Shown piece by piece: positions 1 to 7,157 of a DNA stretch of 8,934 nt. The notes under the pieces were generated by a model, which was not told the DNA's origin, did not search any database, and worked only from the letters and a program-made list of their open reading frames with translations. Position numbers and translations under genes: made by a program. Origin of the DNA: Rubrobacter sp. Lineage in GTDB: Bacteria; Actinomycetota; Rubrobacteria; Rubrobacterales; Rubrobacteraceae. Each line of letters starts with the position of its first letter. The stretch's first letter is position 1. The stretch covers positions 1 to 8,934 of the forward strand of contig JACDGB010000047.1 in NCBI GenBank assembly GCA_013815485.1. The letters are read 5' to 3'.

Positions 1-1
1 G

Positions 2-283
2 GCGAACATCAAGGCGAACGCCGACCTCTCAGCGAAGGGACGCCAGCTCTCGCGGATGTTCTTCTCGATGGCTTTCGAGGCGACGCTCGACCGCCAGGGT
101 CGGGTTTTGATCCCGACGAAGCTCGCGCGTTACGCGGGATTGGACAAAGACGTGACCCTCGCGGGGGTTGATGACAGGCTGGAGATCTGGAGCACCAAAG
201 AGTGGAATCAGTACGTGGAAAGCGCGGACGAGGTCTTCGCGGACATCGTGGAGGAGTTCGCTGGTCGGGAGTCCGGCGGGTGA
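2..283 (+). CDS. mraZ: MraZ, C-terminal part (5' end outside window)
   Basis: Partial gene: the frame is open from the first bases of the window and ends at a TGA at 281-283, giving 93 visible residues of a family usually near 140-150. MraZ is a nucleoid-associated transcription regulator that binds repeats upstream of its own dcw operon. What is seen is the second of the two AbrB-like/SpoVT half-repeats, including the DxxGR signature (DRQGR, visible residues 30-34), followed by VLIPTKLARYAGL and the LEIW segment that aligns with LLIANTLRQHAGL and FELW in the E. coli protein. An internal ATG at 56 lies inside the conserved domain and is not the true start. The stop overlaps the rsmH start by one base (TGATG), as expected for the first gene of the cluster. 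The promoter and MraZ operator must lie upstream of the window. Identification is firm from both the motif and the neighbours. Confidence 0.93.
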   Translation, partial: ANIKANADLSAKGRQLSRMFFSMAFEATLDRQGRVLIPTKLARYAGLDKDVTLAGVDDRLEIWSTKEWNQYVESADEVFADIVEEFAGRESGG

Positions 284-1224
284 TGGCCGTGAACCACGTT
301 CCCGTGATGCTAGAAGAGGCGGTGTCGGCGCTCGCTCCATCCGGGGCGGACACGATGGTGGATGCCACCTTCGGGGGTGGAGGGCACGCCCGCCGGATAC
401 TCGATGAGCTTGGTCCGAACGGTAGGCTCATGGGGATCGACCGGGACCCGGACGCTGAGAACAGGGCGTCCGGTATTCGGGACGAACGTTTCTCCTTCAG
501 GTCCGGCGCCTATGACGAGATCCTGTGGAAGATGGTCGAGGAGGGGGAGCTAGTGGATGCCATCCTCTTCGACCTCGGGCTATCGAGCTATCAGGTGGAT
601 GAGGCGGCTCGCGGGTTCAGCTATGTCAGGGAAGGGCCGCTCGACATGCGGATGGACCCGAACTCCGGAGTCTCAGCGGCGGACTTTCTGAATACGGTGG
701 AGGAGGGTGAGCTGGCGCGGGTTCTCTCGGAGCGTGGTGACGTGCCGCACAAAGAGGCCCGGCGCGTGGCGCGGGAGATTTCGCGCCGCCGTCCGCTCTC
801 GACGACGCTGGATCTCGCGGATGCCGTGAGGGATGCGCTCGGTTGGGTGGAGCGGGGCGGGAACCCGGCCAAGCGCGTTTTCCAGGCCGTGCGCGTGTTC
901 GTCAACGACGAGGTGGGCAGTCTTCAACGCGGTCTCGAGGCGGCGGAGAGACTCCTCGCGCCGGGCGGGAGGCTGGTTGCGATCACCTTCCACTCTGGTG
1001 AGGATCGCGCCGTCAAGCGTTTCATCTCCAGCCGCGAAGGACGCTGCGTATGTCCGCCGGAGTTGCCGGTATGCGTGTGCGGGGCTCGACCCGTGTTTCG
1101 GCGTGGCGCGGTTCGGAGTCCTTCGGGGCGGGAGATCGAGGAGAACCCCCGGAGCGCGTCGGCGCGGCTCCGTCTCGCCGTCAGGACTTCCGAGCCGCTG
1201 GAGATCGAACAGGACGGCTCCTGA
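283..1224 (+). CDS. rsmH: 16S rRNA (cytosine(1402)-N(4))-methyltransferase RsmH (MraW)
   Basis: RsmH uses S-adenosylmethionine to methylate N4 of C1402 in 16S rRNA, in the decoding centre. At 313 residues it has the usual family length. Visible motifs are the SAM-binding glycine loop TFGGGGH (29-35), GIDRD (51-55), FDLGLSS (96-102), GPLDMRMD (118-125), NPAKRVFQAVRVFVNDE (194-210) and PGGRLVAITFHS (227-238). A four-cysteine cluster follows at 255-266 (CVCPPELPVCVC), known from Gram-positive homologues, then the C-terminal ENPRSASARLR segment. The ATG at 283 is chosen because MAVNHVPVM is the conserved N-terminus and it overlaps the mraZ stop as TGATG, with GGAG about 11 nt upstream; an in-frame ATG at 202 would add 27 residues antisensical to the family. 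One oddity is FHSGEDR, where the family normally has FHSLEDR. The stop again overlaps the next start by one base. Confidence 0.97.
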   Translation: MAVNHVPVMLEEAVSALAPSGADTMVDATFGGGGHARRILDELGPNGRLMGIDRDPDAENRASGIRDERFSFRSGAYDEILWKMVEEGELVDAILFDLGLSSYQVDEAARGFSYVREGPLDMRMDPNSGVSAADFLNTVEEGELARVLSERGDVPHKEARRVAREISRRRPLSTTLDLADAVRDALGWVERGGNPAKRVFQAVRVFVNDEVGSLQRGLEAAERLLAPGGRLVAITFHSGEDRAVKRFISSREGRCVCPPELPVCVCGARPVFRRGAVRSPSGREIEENPRSASARLRLAVRTSEPLEIEQDGS

Positions 1225-1640
1225 TGGCCGCGCCGCAAAGGAACCGTCAGGTCCAATCTCCGGATCCTTCCACGCGGCCTTCGAGGCGTCCGTCGCCGGT
1301 CCCGGCGCCGCGCCGGAAGACGAGGGAGCGGCGGGGGTTCGTGATGCTCGTGGTGGTGCCGGTGTTGTTGATGTTGGGGAGCGTTTATCTGCACACGGTC
1401 TCCGCCGGACTCGGCGATCGGGCATCGGAGCTCGAAGACCTTAACGCGGGGGCCGCGGCTGAGAGGGAGAGGCTCGAGGTTCGGGTCGCTGATTTGTCGA
1501 GCCCAGGAAGAATTCGCCCCATCGCCCAGGAGGAGTTAAAGATGCGGGACCCCGAGGGCGCGGATCTGAAGGTTTACGGCAACACAAGGGAGGATGACAG
1601 GAAAGATGGGGGAGAGAAGAAAAGGGAGAACCCCCAATAG
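1224..1640 (+). CDS. ftsL: FtsL-like septum formation initiator protein
   Basis: This is a 138-residue bitopic membrane protein in the position normally held by ftsL, between rsmH and ftsI. In order it has a basic, proline-rich cytoplasmic tail (about 1-37), one hydrophobic segment (about 38-59, FVMLVVVPVLLMLGSVYL), a predicted short coiled coil (about 64-92, with spaced leucines and many Glu/Arg), and a conserved end motif SPGRIRPIAQEELKM (93-107). That motif resembles the SPxRIExxAxxxLGM segment seen in FtsL/DivIC proteins. A charged, probably disordered tail closes the protein. FtsL normally forms a complex with DivIB/FtsQ and DivIC/FtsB, which activates FtsW-FtsI at the septum. Start: ATG at 1224 overlaps the rsmH stop (TGATG), with AGGA 9 nt upstream. 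The sequence itself is poorly conserved, so the name rests on topology, the short motif and gene order. A DivIC/FtsB-type assignment is the main alternative. Confidence 0.82.
   Translation: MAAPQRNRQVQSPDPSTRPSRRPSPVPAPRRKTRERRGFVMLVVVPVLLMLGSVYLHTVSAGLGDRASELEDLNAGAAAERERLEVRVADLSSPGRIRPIAQEELKMRDPEGADLKVYGNTREDDRKDGGEKKRENPQ
1586..1593 (+). promoter_or_regulatory. Ribosome binding site deciding the ftsI start
   Basis: AAGGGAGG is the strongest Shine-Dalgarno match near the 5' end of ftsI. It abuts the ATG at 1594 with no spacer, which should block use of that codon. The spacer to the next in-frame ATG, at 1606, is 12 nt, so 1606 is the better start. It lies inside the ftsL coding sequence, so ftsI translation is probably coupled to ftsL. 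Confidence 0.6.
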
Positions 1641-3438
1641 CCCGTCGCGGGACCGCTCCGCCCGCGGGACGCGCGGAAAGAGCAGTACGCCCCGGACCAC
1701 GACTCGGGGTAACCGCCGCGCGAGCGAGGGTTCCGGGGGCCGGGTGGTCGAGCTTCCCCGGAATCGGCAGGCACGCCGTCGCGGAGGGGCACGGACAACT
1801 CCGGGTGTTTCCAAACGAACCATTGGCCGGGGCAGGGTGCGGATGGTGATCGCGCTGGTTGCGATAGCGGGGCTGTTGCTCGGCTACCGTGCGGTTCACC
1901 TAAGCGTCGTGGACGGGTGGGGGGATCCCGCCTTCGCCGCCGAGCAGAGCGTCGAGGCGTCCGATGCAATGGTGCGTGCGCGAGGCGACATTCTGAGCGC
2001 GGACGGTCGAAAGCTCGCTACCAGCCACGAAGCGGTGCGCGTGATCGCCACCCCGTACCAGATTCAGGATCCATCAGAAGCCGCCCGGACACTGGCCGGG
2101 ATCATCGGTCCCGAAACCGACCTGAGCGCGGACGAGATCGAAGCCTCGCTGACCAGGCGCGGCCCCGATGGCGAACTAGCCGGATACAGCGTCGTCGCCT
2201 CGGGCGTGGACCCTCGGGCCGCGGAGGGGATCTGGGAACTCGGCATAGAAGGCATCTCGGTCGCCCCCGACGCCGTTCGTCTGTACCCGGACGGGACGCT
2301 CGCGAGCCAGCTCACGGGCCATCTGGGAGACTACAACGAAGCTTTCGGCGGCGTGGAGGCGAGCTACGACGAGGCCCTGAAAAACGGCGAGGACGTGAAG
2401 CTGACCCTCGATGTGGCGGTCCAGCAAGAGTTGGAGAAAGCCCTCGCGGACACTGTCGAGGAGAGCAGAGCCAGAAGCGCCGTCGGGGTAGTCATGCGTG
2501 TCGAGGACGGGAGCATCGTGGCTCTCGCCAACGCCCCAGACTACGACAACAACCGCTTCGGGGAGGCGGACCCGGAAGCCCAACGCAACCGGGTACTGAC
2601 GGACCCATACGAACCCGGCTCCACCTTCAAAGCGTTCACCGTCGCCTCAGCGCTCGAAGAAAAGGCCGTCACGACCAACAGCACGTTCACCGTCCCCGAC
2701 CACATGCGAGTCGCTGATCGCATAATACACGACTCCCAACCGCATGAGACAAAGGTGATGGCTCCGGCTGATATTTTGAGGGAGTCGAGCAACGTCGGGG
2801 CGATACAGGTTGCCCAGAGTCTGGGTGGGCCGAAGTTGCGCGAGTACATCCGCCGCTTCGGTTTTGGGGAGATGACGGGCATGGACATGTGGGGTGAAAA
2901 CGCGGGCATAGTGCCGCCATACGAGGACTGGAGTGGATCCTCCATCGGCAACATCCCCATCGGTCAGGGACTCACCGCGACTCCATTGCAGGTAGTCTCG
3001 GGCTACGCCGCCATCGCCAACGGCGGGCAGAGGATCACGCCTCATGTGGTGGGGCGCGAGCAGCCAGAATCTCCGGGACCCAGGGTGATAAGCGAAAAGA
3101 CCTCGACTATAGTACGCGGGATGTTGCAGGGCGTGGTCGAGGAGGGATCCGGACACGAAGCCCAGATCCCTGGTTATTCGGTGGCGGGCAAGACCGGCAC
3201 CTCGCAGACGGTGGACCCCGAGACAGGGACCTACGGCGATGAGTACGTGGCGTCGTTCGTGGGCTTCGCTCCAGCTTCCGAACCCGAGTACGTCGCCCTG
3301 ATCGCGGTGGACGACCCCCGCACCACATACTGGGGCGAACTGACCGCCGCCCCAGCATTCCACGAAGTGATGGGCTTCACGCTAGGATATTTCAACGTGC
3401 CTCCTGACCTCACGACACCGAAAGTGGAAAAACCATGA
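1606..3438 (+). CDS. ftsI: Class B penicillin-binding protein FtsI (PBP3-type transpeptidase)
   Basis: This is the septal peptidoglycan D,D-transpeptidase, which cross-links stem peptides outside the membrane and works with FtsW. From ATG 1606 it has 610 residues; ATG 1594 would add four but sits directly against the Shine-Dalgarno sequence. In order it has a long Arg/Ser/Gly-rich cytoplasmic tail (1-79), one membrane anchor (about 80-97, MVIALVAIAGLLLGY), the pedestal/dimerisation domain (about 122-270), and the transpeptidase domain. The catalytic motifs are complete: STFK (S339 nucleophile, K342), SSN (394-396) and KTGT (529-532). The protein ends soon after the domain at PPDLTTPKVEKP, with no PASTA repeats, unlike SpoVD or PBP2x. 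The pedestal motif reads RGDILSADG where the family usually has RGxIxDRxG, so the Asp-Arg pair is missing. It overlaps ftsL by 35 nt and murF by 4 nt (ATGA). Identification is firm; the exact start is less so. Confidence 0.95.
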   Translation: MGERRKGRTPNSPSRDRSARGTRGKSSTPRTTTRGNRRASEGSGGRVVELPRNRQARRRGGARTTPGVSKRTIGRGRVRMVIALVAIAGLLLGYRAVHLSVVDGWGDPAFAAEQSVEASDAMVRARGDILSADGRKLATSHEAVRVIATPYQIQDPSEAARTLAGIIGPETDLSADEIEASLTRRGPDGELAGYSVVASGVDPRAAEGIWELGIEGISVAPDAVRLYPDGTLASQLTGHLGDYNEAFGGVEASYDEALKNGEDVKLTLDVAVQQELEKALADTVEESRARSAVGVVMRVEDGSIVALANAPDYDNNRFGEADPEAQRNRVLTDPYEPGSTFKAFTVASALEEKAVTTNSTFTVPDHMRVADRIIHDSQPHETKVMAPADILRESSNVGAIQVAQSLGGPKLREYIRRFGFGEMTGMDMWGENAGIVPPYEDWSGSSIGNIPIGQGLTATPLQVVSGYAAIANGGQRITPHVVGREQPESPGPRVISEKTSTIVRGMLQGVVEEGSGHEAQIPGYSVAGKTGTSQTVDPETGTYGDEYVASFVGFAPASEPEYVALIAVDDPRTTYWGELTAAPAFHEVMGFTLGYFNVPPDLTTPKVEKP

Positions 3439-4823
3439 GACCGGCCTCCCTTTCAGATGCGGCGCGGGCCGTCGGCGGCGAGCTGGTGGGCGCCGACGGA
3501 GCGACGCTCGTGCGCGGCGCCGCCGTTGATTCGCGGCGCGTGCGCGAGGGAGACCTCTTCTTCGCCCTTCGCGGAGGCGTTGACGGCGCGGCTTTCGCGC
3601 CAGAAGCACACTCCTGCGGAGCGGCCGCAACGGTGGCCGACCGTCCGCTGGATGTCCCCACGCTCATCGTCGAGGATCCTCTGGGCGCGCTACAGTTGCT
3701 GGCTCGTTGGAGCCTGTCGCAGGGACACGAGCACAATGGTTCAGTGGTCACAACAGTCGGCATCACGGGCAGCGTCGGCAAGACCACGACCAAAGATGCC
3801 CTTGCGGCCATCCTCCGGGCGGCAGGAAAGAAAGTCTCGGCGACGGAGGGTAATTTCAACAACGAGATCGGGCTTCCGCTCACGGTCCTGGCGGCGGATG
3901 AGCGCACGGAGGTCCTGGTCCTGGAGATGGGCGCGACCCACTCGGGGGACATCGAACGCCTCTGCCACATCGCGCCGCCCCAGGTCGGTATCCTGACCGC
4001 CATCGCCCCGAAGCACCTCGAATCTTTCGGAACCCTGGAAGGACTCGCCGCCACGAAGGGCGAGCTTTCGCTTGCCCTCCCCGATACCGGAAGTTTCGTG
4101 TCTCCGCTGAGCGTGCCGGAGGTGGCTACCGGTCCGGGAAAGAAGCTGGCACGGCGTATCGTCTTCAACCGCGAGGATGCGGAAGGCACCGACCTCTGGG
4201 CTTCCGGGCTGGAGGACAGCGAGGAGGGACTTCGCTTCGTCGCGCATTTTGGGGATCAAAGCTCCGAAGTGCGATGCCCGGTCTTCGGTACTCACCTGGT
4301 CCAACCGCTCCTGGCGGCGCTCGGCGGCGCGCTCGCGCTCGGCCTCGACCTGGAGACGGGCGCACGGGGCCTCTCCCGTTTGCGGCGCACGGGGCTTCGC
4401 GGCGAGGTCCATCATCTGCGGGGCGGCATCACCGTCTACGATGATTCCTATAACGCATCGCCCGCTGCCATAGCCGCCGTCCTTCGCTACGGCGCGGAGC
4501 AGGCTTCGCGCCGCGGGAGCCGATTCGTTGCCGTGCTGGGCGGAATGTTCGAGCTCGGCCCGTGCGCCCGCGAATACCATCGAGAGGCCGGACGACTCGC
4601 CGCGGAACTGAGGGTAGACCTGCTCGTGTGCGTCGGGGACGAGGCTCGCTGGTACGCCGAAACATTCCCGGAACAGAAGATCCTCTTCCCGGACGCGGAA
4701 ACCGCCGCCGAACAACTCGGCGAGGCGTTGCGGGCCGGGGATTACGTTGTGGCCAAGGGTTCGAGGGGCGTGGGACTCGATAACCTAACCCGAAAGTTAA
4801 GGGAGAGTCTGGCTCTTGTTTAG
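3435..4823 (+). CDS. murF: UDP-N-acetylmuramoyl-tripeptide--D-alanyl-D-alanine ligase MurF
   Basis: MurF joins D-Ala-D-Ala to UDP-MurNAc-tripeptide with ATP hydrolysis, the last cytoplasmic ligase step of the precursor. It has 462 residues, normal for the family. The three Mur-ligase domains are visible. The N-terminal substrate domain contains VDSRRVREGDLFFALRG (31-47), which is typical of MurE/MurF. The central ATPase domain has the P-loop GITGSVGKTTTKD (109-121), then EGNFNNEIGLPLT (138-150) and LEMGATHSGDIERL. The C-terminal domain has DDSYNASPAAI, LGGMFELG followed by a spaced histidine and glycine, and KGSRGVGLDNL near the end. NFNNEIG and MFELG separate MurF from MurE. Start: ATG at 3435 overlaps the ftsI stop (ATGA), with only a weak GTGGA upstream, which suggests translational coupling. 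No murE lies between ftsI and this gene. The gene ends 8 nt inside mraY. Confidence 0.96.
   Translation: MRPASLSDAARAVGGELVGADGATLVRGAAVDSRRVREGDLFFALRGGVDGAAFAPEAHSCGAAATVADRPLDVPTLIVEDPLGALQLLARWSLSQGHEHNGSVVTTVGITGSVGKTTTKDALAAILRAAGKKVSATEGNFNNEIGLPLTVLAADERTEVLVLEMGATHSGDIERLCHIAPPQVGILTAIAPKHLESFGTLEGLAATKGELSLALPDTGSFVSPLSVPEVATGPGKKLARRIVFNREDAEGTDLWASGLEDSEEGLRFVAHFGDQSSEVRCPVFGTHLVQPLLAALGGALALGLDLETGARGLSRLRRTGLRGEVHHLRGGITVYDDSYNASPAAIAAVLRYGAEQASRRGSRFVAVLGGMFELGPCAREYHREAGRLAAELRVDLLVCVGDEARWYAETFPEQKILFPDAETAAEQLGEALRAGDYVVAKGSRGVGLDNLTRKLRESLALV
4799..4807 (+). promoter_or_regulatory. Ribosome binding site selecting a TTG start for mraY
   Basis: AAGGGAGAG lies within the last codons of murF. 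Its GGGAG core (4801-4805) is 10 nt from the TTG at 4816 and 19 nt from the GTG at 4825. That spacing favours the TTG as the mraY start. No ATG is available near the N-terminus of the protein. Confidence 0.65.
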
Positions 4824-5808
4824 CGTGGTATTGGCGGCGGCGGTGGCGTTTCTGGTAACGGTAACGCTTGGGTCGAAGTTCATAGAGTTCTTGCAGACGC
4901 GCAAGTTTGGGCAGTTCGTGCGGGAGGAGGGGCCGCAGACGCACCTGATCAAGGCCGGAACTCCGACGATGGGCGGGGTCGTGATGCTGATTGGTCTCTT
5001 GGCGGCTTTGCTGGTCGTCGCGCGGTTCAACTGGCCGACCGTCGCGGTGTTGCTGATCGTGATGGTGACCGCCGGCATCGGACTCTACGACGATTGGCAG
5101 AAGATCTCCCGCCAGCGGAGCGAAGGGTTGAGCGTCAAGTACAAGTTTATGCTGCTTGCCGTAACGGTCGTGCTGGCCGATGTGTTGGCGTTGCGTTATG
5201 TGGGGGTGACGCAGAACGTCATCGTGCCTGGGTTGGACCGGAATCTGGTGCTTGGGCCGGGGGTGATCGGGATCGCGCTTTTTAGCATCTTTCTTTTACT
5301 CGTGATCGCTGGCGTCACAAACGCCGTCAACCTCACCGATGGGTTGGATGGCCTGGCGGCGGGAACAGGCGCCATCGCGCTCACGGCGTATACGGCCATA
5401 GCGTTTCTGGAGCGTCAGTATGACGTGGCGATCATCTGCGGTGGGATGGTCGGGGCGATCATCGGTTTTCTGTGGTTCAACGCCCATCCGGCTCAGGTAT
5501 TCATGGGCGACACGGGTTCGCTGGCTATCGGGGGCGTGCTCGGCGCGGCGGCGGTTTTGACGAAGACGGAGATGCTGCTCCCGGTCATCGGGGGGCTGTT
5601 CGTGATCGAAGCCCTCTCGGTAATCATTCAGTATGGGTTCTTCAAGGCGACGCGGCGCCGGGTCTTCAAGATGGCCCCGATCCACCACCATTTCGAACTC
5701 TCCGGTTGGGAGGAAAACAAGATCGTGGTGCGGTTCTGGATCGTGCAGGCGGGCTTCTCGGCGGCGGGCTTCTTCCTCTATTATCTCCTACTCTACAACG
5801 CGGTTTGA
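4816..5808 (+). CDS. mraY: Phospho-N-acetylmuramoyl-pentapeptide transferase MraY
   Basis: MraY is the integral membrane enzyme that transfers phospho-MurNAc-pentapeptide from UDP to undecaprenyl phosphate, giving lipid I on the cytoplasmic face. It has 330 residues, with about ten hydrophobic segments. Family motifs are all present: HLIKAGTPTMGG (43-54), the Asp-Asp pair in GLYDDWQK (89-96), TNAVNLTDGLDGLAAG (168-183), NAHPAQVFMGDTGS (222-235) with its conserved Asp, and the MraY-specific APIHHHFE (287-294). HHH distinguishes it from WecA/TagO relatives. The start is TTG at 4816, chosen because a GGGAG lies 10 nt upstream; it overlaps the murF stop by 8 nt. A GTG at 4825 is the alternative and would shorten the protein by three residues. 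murD follows after an 8-nt gap. The placement between murF and murD is the classical order. Confidence 0.97.
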   Translation: MFSVVLAAAVAFLVTVTLGSKFIEFLQTRKFGQFVREEGPQTHLIKAGTPTMGGVVMLIGLLAALLVVARFNWPTVAVLLIVMVTAGIGLYDDWQKISRQRSEGLSVKYKFMLLAVTVVLADVLALRYVGVTQNVIVPGLDRNLVLGPGVIGIALFSIFLLLVIAGVTNAVNLTDGLDGLAAGTGAIALTAYTAIAFLERQYDVAIICGGMVGAIIGFLWFNAHPAQVFMGDTGSLAIGGVLGAAAVLTKTEMLLPVIGGLFVIEALSVIIQYGFFKATRRRVFKMAPIHHHFELSGWEENKIVVRFWIVQAGFSAAGFFLYYLLLYNAV

Positions 5809-5816
5809 GGCTTTCG

Positions 5817-7151
5817 ATGACTACTCTAATTTACGGGCTGGGAGAATCCGGGATCTCGGCCACCCGCGCCCTCCTTGACCGCCACGAGCAAGTGATAGCC
5901 GCCGATGCCAACGACTCCGAGATGCTGCGCGATACGCTCTCGGACCTGGGCGTCGAAGGCCGTCTCGGAGCCGGGCCGGAGATCCTGAATGGCGTCGAGC
6001 GCGTGGTCGTAAGTCCCGGCATCAGTCCACGGGACGCCGTTCTATGCGCTGCCGAGGCCCGGAGGATCCCGGTTCTGTCTGAGGTTGAACTCGGGCTGGA
6101 GTTGCTGGGACCGGAAGTGAGGACCATCGCTGTCACTGGGACCAATGGCAAGACGACGGTGGTGGATATGATCCGGAATATCCTCCAAGAAGCGGCGATG
6201 CCCCACGCCGTCGCCGGAAACTCCTGGTGCGCGTTGATGGGATGCCTCGATGAGGTTGGTCGGGCCGGGTTGCTGGTCCTCGAAGTCTCATCCTTTCAGC
6301 TCCATTACATGCAAGATCCCGGCTTCGAGGTCGCGGCGCTTCTGAACGTGCGTCCGGATCACCTGAACTGGCACGCTTCTTTCGAGGAATACGTCGAGGA
6401 TAAACTGCGAGTCTTCGAGGGACAGGGGCCGGAAAGTCTGGCGCTCGTGAGCGCGGTGGATCCCGTGGGCCGTGAGGCGGCGATGGGGTTCTCCGCTGAA
6501 ACTCTCGCGGTCGGGGAAGATGACACAGTTGTCCGGGACGGGCGGTTGTTCCTCCGGGGAAAGGAGATTGCGGGCGAGGACGAGTTGCGCTTCGCTGGGA
6601 CGCACAACCTCGAAAACGCGCTCTTCGCGGCGGCGGCTTCGGAGAGGATGGGCGCGGACCTCCAACAGATTCGGGCTGGGCTGCTCGGCTATCGTCTGAA
6701 GCCGCACCGGATGGAGGTCGTGGCGGAGCGCGGCGGCGTGTTGTACGTGGATGACTCGAAGGCCACCAACCCGGCGGCGGTCGCGGCTGCCGTGGCGAGC
6801 TTCGAGCGGCCGATCGTCCTGATCCTGGGCGGCTCCGAGAAACACACGGACTTTGCGGAGATCATCCCTTTGCTCGACCGCTGCCGGGCCGTGGTCTGCC
6901 AGGGCGAGGCGGGACTCCGGATCTCCGACTACGCACGAAAGATGTGGCACGGGCTAGTGAGCGTCGTCCGGGACCTCGCGGAGGCCGTGGAGGAGGCGGA
7001 GAGCCTTGCGCGACCCGGTGACGTGGTTTTGCTCTCGCCAGGATGCGCCAGCTTCGACCAGTTCGCTGGCTACGAAGAACGAGGCCGGGCGTTCGCCCGT
7101 CTGGTGGCCGGGGAGTATGCTGCCGGGCACGTCTTCGAGGGGCGTGGGTGA
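5817..7151 (+). CDS. murD: UDP-N-acetylmuramoyl-L-alanine--D-glutamate ligase MurD
   Basis: MurD adds D-Glu to UDP-MurNAc-L-Ala using ATP, the second amino acid of the stem peptide. It has 444 residues, the usual length. In order: an N-terminal Rossmann-like substrate domain beginning IYGLGESGISA (5-15) with VVVSPGISP (63-71); the central ATPase domain with the P-loop VTGTNGKTT (106-114), LEVSSFQLH (155-163) and NVRPDHLNWH (177-186), with K196 in the position of the carbamylated lysine; and the C-terminal domain with the DDSKATNPAAVAAA motif, LILGGSEKHTDF and LSPGCASFDQFAGYEERG. SSFQL and DDSKATN identify MurD rather than MurC, MurE or MurF. Start: ATG 5817 has TGAGG with a 6-nt spacer; the frame stays open far upstream inside mraY, but that part is not MurD-like. 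Two motif departures are noted: AGNSW for the usual GNIG, and DHLNWH for DHLDxH. ftsW follows after 6 nt. Confidence 0.96.
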   Translation: MTTLIYGLGESGISATRALLDRHEQVIAADANDSEMLRDTLSDLGVEGRLGAGPEILNGVERVVVSPGISPRDAVLCAAEARRIPVLSEVELGLELLGPEVRTIAVTGTNGKTTVVDMIRNILQEAAMPHAVAGNSWCALMGCLDEVGRAGLLVLEVSSFQLHYMQDPGFEVAALLNVRPDHLNWHASFEEYVEDKLRVFEGQGPESLALVSAVDPVGREAAMGFSAETLAVGEDDTVVRDGRLFLRGKEIAGEDELRFAGTHNLENALFAAAASERMGADLQQIRAGLLGYRLKPHRMEVVAERGGVLYVDDSKATNPAAVAAAVASFERPIVLILGGSEKHTDFAEIIPLLDRCRAVVCQGEAGLRISDYARKMWHGLVSVVRDLAEAVEEAESLARPGDVVLLSPGCASFDQFAGYEERGRAFARLVAGEYAAGHVFEGRG

Positions 7152-7157
7152 TACGGG

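Noticed and set aside
1917..2717. Long same-strand frame inside ftsI (266 codons) and a similar one inside ftsW (7043-8206)
   Set aside because: Both are very Arg/Gly-rich out-of-frame readings of strongly conserved FtsI and FtsW sequences, with no family features.
3375..3400. TAGGAT resembling a -10 box near the end of ftsI, possibly driving murF
   Set aside because: No -35 match at proper spacing and the stretch codes for the FtsI C-terminus; the ATGA junction argues for coupling.
3410..4189. Long antisense open frames opposite murF, ftsI and murD (up to about 260 codons)
   Set aside because: They oppose genes with complete, well-conserved motifs, have Arg/Pro/Ser-rich compositions typical of shadow frames in G+C-rich DNA, and show no recognisable domain.
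5472..5816. N-terminal extension of murD reaching back into mraY
   Set aside because: The extra 115 residues are Arg/Gly-rich, out of frame with conserved MraY motifs, and MurD normally starts at the IYGLGESG-like segment just after ATG 5817.
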